43,615 nt of DNA, taken from assembly GCA_050330975.1 (NCBI GenBank), contig JBHJHK010000128.1, forward strand, positions 1 through 43,615, written 5' to 3'. Of this stretch, positions 25,681 through 34,065 are shown one piece after another. The notes beneath the pieces were generated by a model. It saw only the letters and a program-made list of their open reading frames with translations, was not told the origin of the DNA and made no database searches. The translations under genes were made by a program, and so were the position numbers. This DNA comes from JBHJHK01 sp050330975. GTDB lineage: Bacteria; Pseudomonadota; Gammaproteobacteria; Competibacterales; Competibacteraceae. Position 1 is the stretch's first letter; every line of letters starts with the position of its first letter.

Positions 25681-28347
25681 ATGACCATACGCAACCTCGA
25701 CTGCCTTTTCAAACCGCGGGCCATCGCCATGGTCAGTCGCGGCAACTACAAAGAGGGCAGCGACGCCCGATTGTTGCGCAACTTGATCACCGGTGGCTTC
25801 CAAGGCCCCATCATGCCAGTCAACCCCGACCGCCGTTCTTTGTACGGCGTGCTCTGCTATCGGGATGTGGCCAGTTTGCCCGTGACACCGGACCTGGCGT
25901 TGGTGCTGACGCCTTTGCCCGAAGCGCCCGCGTTGGTGAGCGCTTTGGGCGAGCGAGGGGCGCGGGCCGTGGTACTGCTCCAACAGGGGCAAGGCCCCCT
26001 CAACGAGGGTTTGAGACAGGCGATCCTCGACGCCGCCAAACCCTTTTTGCTGCGGGTGTTGGGCCCAGATCCCCTGGGTCTCGTCGCCCCCCACCAGGCC
26101 CTCGATGCCTCCTTGGGGGCGGTGGAGATCACCCCAGGTCCCGTGAGTCTCATCTCGCAATCCGGGGCGGTGATGCGGGTAGTCATGGATTGGGCGGCCC
26201 CCCGGGGAATCGGGTTTTCCCACCTGGTGTCCCTGGGGGCCAGCGTGGATGTGGACGTGGGGGACATGCTGGACTACCTGGCGCGGGATACCAACGCCAG
26301 GGCCATGTTGATCTACTTCGAACGGATCCACAACGGCCGCAAATTCATGTCCGCCGCCCGGGCAGCGGCGCGGATCAAGCCCATCATCGCCCTCAAACCC
26401 GCCTCTGACCCGTCCAACAGACGGCAAGATGCTTGCCTAGAAGCCGCCTTTCGCCGGGCGGGGATTTTGCGGGTCTCCACCATCGTCGAGTTGTTCAACG
26501 CCGTGGAAACCCTGTCGACGGTGCGGCCTGTGGTCGACAATCGGTTGGCCATCGTCTCCAACAGCCACAGTCTCGGGCTCATCGCCAGCGATTGGCTCGC
26601 CAAGCTCAAGGGACGCCTCGCCCCCTTGCCCATGGGCCTGGCCACAGAACTCGAAGAGGTCACCACCGGGGAGGGAGAACTGCAAAACCCCCTGGATCTG
26701 GGGGATTTTGCCTCTCCAGAGGCCTACAAAATCAGCGTCACCGAACTCCTCCAGGCCCCCCATATCGACGCGGTGCTGGTGCTCCATGCACCCTTTGACC
26801 CCACCTTGTCCGAGGCCTGTGCCCAGGCCGTGGTGGAGGCCTTCAAGGCCGTCAGGGGCGCGGGACAGGCCAACAGAAGGCCACTGCTCACCGGCTGGGT
26901 GGGGGGCGAGGCGGCCCACAGGGGCCGCCAGTGCTTTGCCAAAGCCCAGATCCCCACCTTTGAGACCCCCGAAGAAGCGGTCAACGCCTTCAACCACGTC
27001 CACCGCTACCAACGCACCCGAGAATTGTTGATGGAAACCCCGCCATCGATCCCCAGCCGCTTCAAGAGCGACGTCGAGGGAGCGGCGGGAATCGTGCAGG
27101 GCGCCCTCGATGGCGGGCGTCGCCAGCTGAGCCTGCTGGAGGCCAAGGACCTCCTCACATCCTTTGCCATCGACTTCATCGACACCCGCTTTGCCGCGAC
27201 CCCCCACGAGGTGGCCGAGCACGCCAAGGACCTAGGGGGCAGCGTGGCCATCAAGATCCTCTCCGATGACATCCCCCACAAATCCGCCGTGGGCGGGGTG
27301 GTGTTTGGCCTAGAGGGCGCCCAGGAGGCCCTGACCAGCGCCGAGACCATGGCCCAACGGGTGGCGCAATTGGCCCCCGAAGCCACCCTCAAGGGCTTTG
27401 TGGTGCAGCCTATGCAAATGAGGGGGGGCGCCTTTGAAGTGGCCATGGGGATCACCATGGACCATCGTTTTGGGCCGGTGGTGTGGTTTGGCTTCGGCGG
27501 CACCGAGGCGGCGGTAGTGGACGACACCGCCTACGCCCTGCCCCCCTTAAATCTACAGTTAGCCCGGGATCTCATGGCCCGCACCCGCCTCTACAGCTTG
27601 TTGGAGCAACTTCCCGGGCGACGGGTCGACATGGATGCCCTCGCCCTCACCTTGATCAAAGTCTCCCAGATGGCCGTGGACTTGGTGGCCTTGGATAGCC
27701 TGGAGATCAATCCCCTTTGGGCCTCGGCGGACGGCGTGGTGGCCCTAGATGCCCGGGTGCAACTGGTGGCCGTCGACCCCGCCACCGGGCGGAGTCCCCA
27801 GCGGCGGTTGGCCATTTGCCCCTACCCCAGCGAGTGGGAGCGACCCATGGACCTCAACGACGGCCGCGAACTCTTGCTTCGGCCCATCTTGCCCGAGGAT
27901 GAGCCCGCCCTCCAGGACATGGTGCCGCGGATGCCCGCCGAGGACCGCAGGCTGCGGTTCTTCCAGCCCATTCGGGAACTGCCCCACGCCATGGCGGCGC
28001 GCCTCACCCAGCTGGACTACGACCGGGAGATGGCGTTTGTCCTGGCCGATCCCGACGCCCCACCGGGGCGGGCAACCCTGTGGGGGGTGGTGCGGTTGGC
28101 CGCCGATCCGGACTTGGAAAAGGCCGAGTACGCCATCATTGTCGACCGAGCCATGGGGGGGCAGGGTTTGGGCAAGCGCCTCATGAACTATTTGATCGAC
28201 TACGCCAAAGGGCGCGGCATCGGCGAGCTCTACGGCGAAGTGCTGCGGGAAAACGAGCGCATGTTGCGCCTCAATCGGGCCCTGGGTTTCAAGGTCGCCC
28301 GCGACCCCGACGACCCCGACATCTACCGGGTGCCCCTGCCCCTCTAG
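25681..28347 (+). CDS. CoA-binding / ATP-grasp / GNAT fusion, protein lysine acetyltransferase (Pat/YfiQ)-like
   Basis: An 888-aa protein with the ADP-forming acyl-CoA synthetase architecture plus a GNAT domain. CoA-binding domain: about 1-130 (LFKPRAIAMVSRGN, PIMPVNPDRRSLYG). Succinyl-CoA-synthetase-like domains: about 150-450 (SLISQSGAVMRVVMDWA). ATP-grasp: about 480-690 (IKILSDDIPHKSAVGGVVFG, WFGFGGTEAAVVDD, LEINPLWA). GNAT: about 735-888 (LLLRPILPEDEPALQDMV, MGGQGLGKRLMNYLIDYAKG). In this family the GNAT acetylates lysines, often of acyl-CoA synthetases, while the synthetase part senses ligands. The usual HTGALAG catalytic-histidine loop is absent: KPASDPSNRRQDACLEAAF occupies that place near residue 240, suggesting no ligase activity. 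Confidence 0.88.
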   Translation: MTIRNLDCLFKPRAIAMVSRGNYKEGSDARLLRNLITGGFQGPIMPVNPDRRSLYGVLCYRDVASLPVTPDLALVLTPLPEAPALVSALGERGARAVVLLQQGQGPLNEGLRQAILDAAKPFLLRVLGPDPLGLVAPHQALDASLGAVEITPGPVSLISQSGAVMRVVMDWAAPRGIGFSHLVSLGASVDVDVGDMLDYLARDTNARAMLIYFERIHNGRKFMSAARAAARIKPIIALKPASDPSNRRQDACLEAAFRRAGILRVSTIVELFNAVETLSTVRPVVDNRLAIVSNSHSLGLIASDWLAKLKGRLAPLPMGLATELEEVTTGEGELQNPLDLGDFASPEAYKISVTELLQAPHIDAVLVLHAPFDPTLSEACAQAVVEAFKAVRGAGQANRRPLLTGWVGGEAAHRGRQCFAKAQIPTFETPEEAVNAFNHVHRYQRTRELLMETPPSIPSRFKSDVEGAAGIVQGALDGGRRQLSLLEAKDLLTSFAIDFIDTRFAATPHEVAEHAKDLGGSVAIKILSDDIPHKSAVGGVVFGLEGAQEALTSAETMAQRVAQLAPEATLKGFVVQPMQMRGGAFEVAMGITMDHRFGPVVWFGFGGTEAAVVDDTAYALPPLNLQLARDLMARTRLYSLLEQLPGRRVDMDALALTLIKVSQMAVDLVALDSLEINPLWASADGVVALDARVQLVAVDPATGRSPQRRLAICPYPSEWERPMDLNDGRELLLRPILPEDEPALQDMVPRMPAEDRRLRFFQPIRELPHAMAARLTQLDYDREMAFVLADPDAPPGRATLWGVVRLAADPDLEKAEYAIIVDRAMGGQGLGKRLMNYLIDYAKGRGIGELYGEVLRENERMLRLNRALGFKVARDPDDPDIYRVPLPL

Positions 28348-28438
28348 GCATTGCGGGATTCCCCGACGCGCCACCCGGCACAATCACCAGCCCCTCGGCC
28401 GCGGCTCGAAGAAGGCGAGGCCAGGAGATGGACCCTCC

Positions 28439-30142
28439 TCACCCCACCGCCTCCAAGTGTTGGACCACCAGTTGCAACTGCACCGCGCCGCGAAACGCAT
28501 TGACATCCAGGCGGTAGGCGATGTGGATGCGCTCGCCGGGGCAGTCGGTGTGGTTGAAGGCGATGGCGTCCAAGGCCCCTTCCCCTCCCGGGTGGCTGAG
28601 GGTGAGTTTTAAATGCTTGTCCTTGAGCACTTGTTGGCGCAGCACCCGAAATTCCCCGTCGAACAGGGGCTCGGGAAACCCTTGCCCCCAGGGACCGGCG
28701 GCCCGCAGAGCCTGGGCGATGTCCAAGGTGAGCTCCTCGGGGGCCAACGGCCCGTCACTCCACAGCACCCGACAAAAGTCATCGTCGCTCAGATGGCGCC
28801 GCACTTCGGCGTCGAAGGCCCGGCGAAAGGGCTCCAGTTGGCGACGGGCCAAAGTGAGGCCAGCCGCCATGGCGTGGCCCCCGTACTTGGCCACCATCCC
28901 CGGATGGCGCACCGCCACGGCGTCGATGGCATCGCGGATGTGGAGCCCGGCCACGGAGCGGGCCGAGCCCTTGGCCAAACCGTCCTTGTCGGGGGCAAAG
29001 GCCACCACCGGCCGGTGGGCCCGGTCTTTGATGCGCGAGGCCACCAGGCCGATGAGACCCTCGTGCCAGGTGTCGTCGTAGAGGCACAACCCCGCCGGCA
29101 TGGCGCCACTCAAATCCAAGTCTTCCAGGACTTTGTTGGCCTCGGCCTGCATCTGGGCCTCCTTGGCCCGCCGCGCCCGATTGAATTGTTCCAGGCGAGC
29201 GGCCAGTGCCTGGGCGGCCCTGGGGTCATCGCAGATGAGACACTCCACCCCGATGCTCATATCGTCCATGCGCCCGGCGGCGTTGAGGCGGGGACCGATA
29301 AAATAGCCCAGGTCGGCGGCGGTCAACTGGGCCTGGGGACGCCCCGCCGCTTGGATCAAGGCGCCGAGGCCGGGGACGCAGCGCCCGGCCCGGATTCGCC
29401 GCAGGCCCTGGGCCACCAGAATGCGATTGTTGTGATCCAACGCCACCACATCGGCCACGGTCCCCAAGGCGACCAGGTCCAGCCACTGGGCCAGGTTGGG
29501 CTCGGGGCGGGCCTTGAACCAACCTCGGTCCCGCAGGCGGGCCCGCACTGCCAGCATCAGATAAAACGCCACCCCGACCCCGGCCAGGTGTTTGCTCGCA
29601 AAGGTGCACTCGGGTTGGTTGGGGTTGACGATGGCATCGGCCAAGGGCAGTTCGCTGCCGGGGAGGTGATGGTCCGACACCACCACCGTCATCCCCGCCG
29701 CCTTGGCGGCGGCCACCCCCTCCAGGCTGGCGATGCCGTTGTCCACGGTGAGGAGCAGTTGCCCCCCCTTGGCCGCCGCCAGGGCGACCAACTCTGCACT
29801 CAAGCCATAGCCCTGGGCAAAGCGACTGGGCACCAAGTAGTCCACCGAACCATGGCCCATGGCCACCAGGGCCCGCCACACCAAGGCGCAGCTGGTGGCG
29901 CCGTCGGCATCGTAGTCGGCTACGATCACCACGGGCTGCTGGGACACCACCGCCGCCGCCAGTTGCTCGGCGGCGGCGTCCATCCCCTTGAGGTCCAAAG
30001 GGCTCAACAAGCACTCCAGCCCCCACGCCAACTCCCGGGGGTCGCGAATCTGGCGGTGGGCGTAGACCCGCTGGAGCACCGGTGGCACCGGCAGGGGGGG
30101 CAACGGTTCGACCCGCTCGTAGCGGCGGATGTGCACCGTCAC
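28439..30142 (-). CDS. recJ: RecJ, single-stranded-DNA-specific 5'-3' exonuclease
   Basis: DHH-superfamily nuclease of recombination and repair (RecFOR pathway, mismatch repair). The frame continues upstream, but GTG 30142 overlaps the rpfE stop as GTGA and begins VTVHIRRYERVEPL, giving 567 aa, the usual RecJ size. Metal-binding motifs: ADYDADGATS (Asp at 76-80) and VVSDHHLPGSE (DHH at about 157-159), then the FIGPRLNAAGRMDD motif of the DHH/DHHA1 linker and the C-terminal YGGHAMAAGLTL (DHHA1, GGH). It is the last gene of the hom-rpfE-recJ operon and ends convergent to the 888-aa fusion gene. Confidence 0.95.
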   Translation of the reverse strand: MTVHIRRYERVEPLPPLPVPPVLQRVYAHRQIRDPRELAWGLECLLSPLDLKGMDAAAEQLAAAVVSQQPVVIVADYDADGATSCALVWRALVAMGHGSVDYLVPSRFAQGYGLSAELVALAAAKGGQLLLTVDNGIASLEGVAAAKAAGMTVVVSDHHLPGSELPLADAIVNPNQPECTFASKHLAGVGVAFYLMLAVRARLRDRGWFKARPEPNLAQWLDLVALGTVADVVALDHNNRILVAQGLRRIRAGRCVPGLGALIQAAGRPQAQLTAADLGYFIGPRLNAAGRMDDMSIGVECLICDDPRAAQALAARLEQFNRARRAKEAQMQAEANKVLEDLDLSGAMPAGLCLYDDTWHEGLIGLVASRIKDRAHRPVVAFAPDKDGLAKGSARSVAGLHIRDAIDAVAVRHPGMVAKYGGHAMAAGLTLARRQLEPFRRAFDAEVRRHLSDDDFCRVLWSDGPLAPEELTLDIAQALRAAGPWGQGFPEPLFDGEFRVLRQQVLKDKHLKLTLSHPGGEGALDAIAFNHTDCPGERIHIAYRLDVNAFRGAVQLQLVVQHLEAVG

Positions 30143-31185
30143 GGGGCATCCCGCCACAAAGCATACGGTTGTCCCCGGCGCCACAACTGCCAGCGCTGGC
30201 GGGCCGTGGCCCGAAACCGCATCCCGTCGCCGCCATCCACCACCAATTCCCCCAAGCCCCGTCCCAATAGCCTCCAAGCCGGGGCCAACCACTGGCGCTC
30301 CAGGGTCTCGATGGCAGTCACCCAAGCCGCTACATCCCCCCGTCGCCGCGGTTCAAAGGCCTGTTCCCACCACAGCCAGTGGTCCCCGGGGGCCGCCTTG
30401 GCCCGCCACTGACCAAAGTCAGCGGGCAGCGGCGCGACCTCCACGCCGCCCCAGCGCCCGAGACCCGCTACCAGGGCGTTTTGGGGGTCACTCCAGGCGC
30501 TGCGCCACGGCGGTTGCGGGGGGGGTGGGGGCAAACTGCCGCCGCCCCAAAGCCACAGGCTGTTGACAGGGGCCAACCCCTTGGCCCTTCGAGCCTCGTT
30601 GACGGGCAGGCCGTGGAATAACATTTGGATTTCCGTCAAATGACCGGCGAAGCGCCCGGCGTCGGCGCCGGCCAACCCGTTGGAGGGCAAAGGCCCCAGG
30701 GTCAGAGACTCCAAGGGTGTCGTGATCAAACGGGGAGCCCCCTCGAGGCTCAGGTACCAGCGCCTGGGATGGGGCGTCCACAAGGTGAGGTCGGGACGGG
30801 CCAACTGTTGGCGGTAAGCCGCCCCCAGGCTCTCGGTCTCGGCAGGGGTCAGTGAGGGGGCGGGGTCCAGCAAGGTGAGCCGCGCCACGTCGGCCCCAAG
30901 ACAGACGGGATCGGCCCGCAGCCAATAGCCGCGGCGGGTGTCTAGGCCGTCGAACGCCCCGGTGAGGGACGCCACCGGCAGGGGATTGGACGGGTGGCCG
31001 ACACCCCAGGCCGCCAGGGCAGCGGCGGTGGGGTGGGCGGGCCAGGCCTCCCCCTGGCCGCGGGTCAACAGAGCCGTCAAACGGGGAGCACGAACCGAGG
31101 GCAACGGGCCGGAGAGCCGGGGAAACCGCAGCCCCGGGACCGCCAAAAACAGCCTGATCGCCCCGTTGGGAGACCGCCCCTTCAC
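30139..31185 (-). CDS. rpfE: RpfE-type protein (phosphoglycerate mutase-like superfamily)
   Basis: 348 aa from GTG 31185, which overlaps the hom stop (GTGA); the frame runs open further upstream but only over hom. It shows the pattern of the 'regulatory protein RpfE' family: PRRWYLSLEGAPRLITTPLE in the middle, then LTEIQMLFHGLPVNEARRAK and the hallmark PVNSLWLWGGGSLP, followed by a less conserved C-terminal third with QRQ/WRL segments. RpfE was named from the Xanthomonas rpf (virulence factor regulation) region, where it also neighbours recJ; its biochemical activity is not known to me. The N-terminal half is variable. No signal peptide is visible. Confidence 0.83.
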   Translation of the reverse strand: MKGRSPNGAIRLFLAVPGLRFPRLSGPLPSVRAPRLTALLTRGQGEAWPAHPTAAALAAWGVGHPSNPLPVASLTGAFDGLDTRRGYWLRADPVCLGADVARLTLLDPAPSLTPAETESLGAAYRQQLARPDLTLWTPHPRRWYLSLEGAPRLITTPLESLTLGPLPSNGLAGADAGRFAGHLTEIQMLFHGLPVNEARRAKGLAPVNSLWLWGGGSLPPPPPQPPWRSAWSDPQNALVAGLGRWGGVEVAPLPADFGQWRAKAAPGDHWLWWEQAFEPRRRGDVAAWVTAIETLERQWLAPAWRLLGRGLGELVVDGGDGMRFRATARQRWQLWRRGQPYALWRDAP

Positions 31186-32489
31186 GTCGCCCCGAGGTTC
31201 TCGAGGCGCAGCCGAACCACAGAGCCGCGAATGGAGGCCAAGCCCTCGATGTGCGCCAGGGCCTGGTTCATCTGCCCCTCCCTCACCCGGTGGGTCACCA
31301 TGACCACCGGGACGTCGTCGGCGCCCGGCAGGGGCTCTTTTTGTAACAGCGCTTCGATGCTGATGTGGGCATCGGCGAGAATCCGGGTCACCTCGGCCAT
31401 CACCCCCGGGCGATCCAGCGCCCGCATCCGCAGGTAATAGGCCGTCTCCACCGCCGCCAGCGGTACGATGGGGGCATCCACCAGGTGATCGGGTTGGAAG
31501 GCCAAGTGGGGCACCCGGTGGTCGGGGTCGGCGGTGAGGACCCGCACCACGTCGACGATATCGGCCACCACCGCCGAGGCGGTGGGTTCCCCCCCGGCCC
31601 CGGGGCCGTAGTACAGGGTTTGGCCCACGGCGTCGCCGTCCACCAACACGGCGTTCATGGCGCCGTTGACGCTGGCCAAGGGGTTGGACTTGGGAATCAA
31701 GGTGGGGTGGACCCGCAATTCCACCCCGGTCTCCCCCTGGCGGGCCAGGCCCAAGTGCTTGATACAATAGCCCAGTTCCGAGGCATAGCGGACGTCTTCC
31801 CCCCGGACGGCCGCGATGCCCTCCACGGCGACCCGGTCGTATTGCAAGGGGATGCCAAAGGCGATGGAGGCCAAAATGGTGAGCTTGTGGGCGGCGTCGA
31901 TGCCTTCGATATCAAAGGTGGGGTCGGCTTCGGCAAAACCCTTGGCTTGCGCTGCTGCCAACGCCGTATGGAAGTCCTGACCATCCAGGGCCATGGCGCT
32001 GAGGATGTAGTTGCTGGTGCCGTTGATGATCCCCGCCACCCCGGTGATGCGGTTGCCCGCCAGGGCTTCCCGCACCGCCTTGATAATGGGGATACCCCCG
32101 GCCACCGCCGCTTCAAAGGCCACCACCACTCCCCGTTCCCGGGCGACGGCGAAGATCTCGTTGCCGTGGTGGGCGATGAGGGCCTTGTTGGCCGTCACTA
32201 CGTGTTTGCCGTTGGCGATGGCCCGGAGTACGAGGCTTCGGGCGGGCTCCAGGCCCCCTAGCAACTCGACGACGATATCGACGTCTTCAGCGTCCACCAC
32301 GGCGCTGGGGTCGGTGCTCAAGGGAATGGCGTCGGGGTTGGGGCGCTCGAGGCGCCGCACCACCGCCCGCTGGATGGCGATGCGTCGTCCGGCGCGGCGG
32401 TTGATGTCCGAGGCGTTGCGGGTCAGCACCCGCGCCGTGGCGCTGCCCACGGTGCCCAGGCCCAAAAGGCCGATGTTGACGGGAGTCAT
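31182..32489 (-). CDS. hom: Homoserine dehydrogenase (with ACT domain)
   Basis: Reduces aspartate semialdehyde to homoserine with NAD(P)H, the branch point to threonine and methionine. The 435-aa protein has the N-terminal nucleotide fold NIGLLGLGTVGSATARVL (4-21), KHVVTANKALIAHHG with the catalytic-region Lys, GIINGTSNYILSAM, then FAEADPTFDIEGIDAAHKLTI, the family signature. YYLRMRALDRPGVMAEVTRI near residue 349 opens a C-terminal ACT domain, which in relatives mediates feedback control by threonine. ATG 32489 has no clear Shine-Dalgarno; its upstream AATCGCCT is shared with kdsD. First gene of the hom-rpfE-recJ operon. Confidence 0.96.
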   Translation of the reverse strand: MTPVNIGLLGLGTVGSATARVLTRNASDINRRAGRRIAIQRAVVRRLERPNPDAIPLSTDPSAVVDAEDVDIVVELLGGLEPARSLVLRAIANGKHVVTANKALIAHHGNEIFAVARERGVVVAFEAAVAGGIPIIKAVREALAGNRITGVAGIINGTSNYILSAMALDGQDFHTALAAAQAKGFAEADPTFDIEGIDAAHKLTILASIAFGIPLQYDRVAVEGIAAVRGEDVRYASELGYCIKHLGLARQGETGVELRVHPTLIPKSNPLASVNGAMNAVLVDGDAVGQTLYYGPGAGGEPTASAVVADIVDVVRVLTADPDHRVPHLAFQPDHLVDAPIVPLAAVETAYYLRMRALDRPGVMAEVTRILADAHISIEALLQKEPLPGADDVPVVMVTHRVREGQMNQALAHIEGLASIRGSVVRLRLENLGAT

Positions 32490-32711
32490 AGGCGATTAAT
32501 AGCGTTAGAAAGGTGTTGTTATGGGGTTGTGGGCTGAGTTCAAAAGGGCACAGGTCAGATGGTCTTGGGCCAATAGTCTAAAGGGCTTTGCCGCTGAGAC
32601 AACTACTGCGATGAAACCTAACCCCCGAGATGTCGACCAAAACCCCTATCGACCCCCGTGGACTTCTGTGTATCGGGGCGGATCAACACCGAACTATCAC
32701 GGAGAATCGCG
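32490..32711. other. Divergent intergenic region, hom / Mth938-like gene
   Basis: 222 bp between divergently transcribed genes. On the minus side a weak -35-like TTGAAC (reverse strand, near 32545) may belong to hom. Short open frames here lack coding character. The GGAGA at 32701-32705 is the ribosome binding site of the downstream plus-strand gene. No RNA gene or strong hairpin is seen. Confidence 0.35.
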
Positions 32712-33086
32712 ATGCACCTGAGTCTGGATCGGGATCGCACCCTCAACACCATTCGCGCCTACCGCGAGGGGGCTTTGACGGTCAACGATGGCATGGTTGT
32801 CGAGCGCTCGTTGCTCATCATGCCCGACCAGTTGGTCACCGATTGGCCACCCCAGTCCCTGGGGGAATTGGAGCCCCAGCACTGCGAACGCCTGGCCGAG
32901 CTAGAGCCGGAGCTGGTCATCCTCGGCACGGGGGCCCAACAGCAGTTTCCCCACCCCCGCCTTACCCAAGGTCTCTTGGAGCGCCAGATTGGCGTCGAAG
33001 TCATGGCCACTGGCCCCGCCTGCCGCACCTACAACATCGTCTGCGCCGAGGGACGGCGGGTGTTGGCGGCTTTGTTTATGATCTGA
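32712..33086 (+). CDS. Mth938-like domain protein (DUF498)
   Basis: A 124-aa protein of the Mth938/NDUFAF3-like family, which in eukaryotes acts in complex I assembly and in bacteria has no settled role. Conserved stretches are ELVILGTGAQQQFPHPRL and GVEVMATGPACRTYNIVCAEGRRVLAALFMI at the C-terminus. ATG 32712 preceded by GGAGA was preferred over an upstream GTG/ATG-free extension starting at 32658. In many proteobacteria this gene lies beside secDF; here it lies upstream of the tus-like gene, 94 bp away. Confidence 0.85.
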   Translation: MHLSLDRDRTLNTIRAYREGALTVNDGMVVERSLLIMPDQLVTDWPPQSLGELEPQHCERLAELEPELVILGTGAQQQFPHPRLTQGLLERQIGVEVMATGPACRTYNIVCAEGRRVLAALFMI

Positions 33087-33119
33087 ATACAACGACAGGC
33101 CCCACGACTCAGAAGATGG

Positions 33120-33171
33120 TATATTAGCCTTAACAATCACAACCATTGAACACACAACCATTAAACAATGG
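33120..33171 (+). promoter_or_regulatory. Promoter region of the tus-like gene with tandem CACAACCATT repeats
   Basis: A -10-like TATATT (33120-33125) is followed by two identical CACAACCATT copies at 33138-33147 and 33153-33162, 15 bp apart. CCATTG (33143-33148) and CAATGG (33166-33171) also form an inverted pair. The repeats lie just before the tus-like GTG start, where E. coli carries TerB and Tus represses itself. The ACAAC.AT core resembles the reverse strand of E. coli Ter (TTACAACAT). No clear -35 was found. Candidate Ter-like or operator site only. Confidence 0.45.
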
Positions 33172-33180
33172 GAAGCGCCC

Positions 33181-34065
33181 GTGACCGACGATATCATCGC
33201 CCTGCGCGTCAACGTGTTGCAGAGCTTTGAGGCCATGGTGAAGGCCCTTGGGATCTTCACCATGGCGCTGGCGGAGGAAAGCCTCCCGGCGTGGGTGTCC
33301 CGCAGCGAGCAAGAGCGCCTCGACGAGGTGGCGGTGCGGGTCAAGGCCGTGGCGGTGTTCAGCGCCCTTTGGTACGAGGACGGTCAAGACGGCCGGGAAA
33401 CGGTCACCTGCCCCGGGCTCATCGGCGCCAGCCGTGACACCATGGCCGTGGCCGGTGCCTGCAACGACGCCAAAGACGCCTTTAAGGCGGCGGTGTTGGC
33501 CCTCAAGCGCATGCCGCGCCTCAAGCTTCAAGACATCATGGGGGACCTTCAAACCCGAAGCCCCCTGGTGGGGTTGGCCATGCGGCGCATGGGGGTGGCG
33601 CGCCTCAACCTAAAACAGGCCTACCGCCACGTGCCCCTGTTGGACGCCCGCCCCCTCAAGGTGGGCTTTACCTGGTCGAAACAGGGCCGCACCATCCAGC
33701 GCACCACGGTGGCCGAGGCCCGCCAGCTCCTCGAGCGACGGCGGGAATCCCCCCAAGTCCAGTGGGAACTGGCCCAATTGGACGGCATCCCCGAAGGCGA
33801 AATGCTGGCCCGGGTGCGGCGGGTCTGTCCCCACGTGCGGGCCAACATCGTGTTTCCCGCCGATCACGACCCCCCCAGGCGCCTGATCCAAGCACCCTTG
33901 CCCCTCTTGCTACCCTTGGCCCCTGGAGAACCGTTGCCGGAGTTCGTCCCGGTACCCGTTGAACCCACCCCCACCCCACGCCTCCAGCGCTCCGACGTAC
34001 GCCTGGAAGAAGAGGCCTTTTTGCCCTCGGTGCGGGTCCACCGCTATCGCCCCGCCTACCGCTGA
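33181..34065 (+). CDS. tus: Replication terminus site-binding protein (Tus-like)
   Basis: 294 aa, close to the 309 aa of E. coli Tus. Tus binds Ter sites and blocks the DnaB helicase from one side. By eye the order of Tus segments is kept: LRVNVLQSFEAMVKALGIFT matches the N-terminal helix, TCPGLIGASRDTMAVAGACND matches the RLPGVLCY region, LNLKQAYRHVPLLDARPLKV followed by GFTWSKQGRTIQRTTVAEA matches LNAYRTLTVL...RFGWANKHII, and the basic ARVRRVCPHVRANIVFP matches the DNA-contacting KLKIKRPVKVQPIARVWY strand. No histidine is visible near the place of the E. coli lock residue His144. GTG 33181 has GGGAAG upstream. Its 3' end overlaps the convergent serS by 10 bp. Confidence 0.8.
   Translation: MTDDIIALRVNVLQSFEAMVKALGIFTMALAEESLPAWVSRSEQERLDEVAVRVKAVAVFSALWYEDGQDGRETVTCPGLIGASRDTMAVAGACNDAKDAFKAAVLALKRMPRLKLQDIMGDLQTRSPLVGLAMRRMGVARLNLKQAYRHVPLLDARPLKVGFTWSKQGRTIQRTTVAEARQLLERRRESPQVQWELAQLDGIPEGEMLARVRRVCPHVRANIVFPADHDPPRRLIQAPLPLLLPLAPGEPLPEFVPVPVEPTPTPRLQRSDVRLEEEAFLPSVRVHRYRPAYR

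Noticed and set aside
28613..30412. 599-codon plus-strand frame opposite recJ
   Set aside because: Exact antisense of RecJ, whose catalytic motifs are unambiguous; the shadow product is Gly/His/Gln-rich without any family pattern.
31186..31767. N-terminal extension of the RpfE-type frame to 542 aa
   Set aside because: The extra part is the antisense-free second frame of hom, Arg/Gly-rich, and a GTGA overlap start at 31185 fits the family length.
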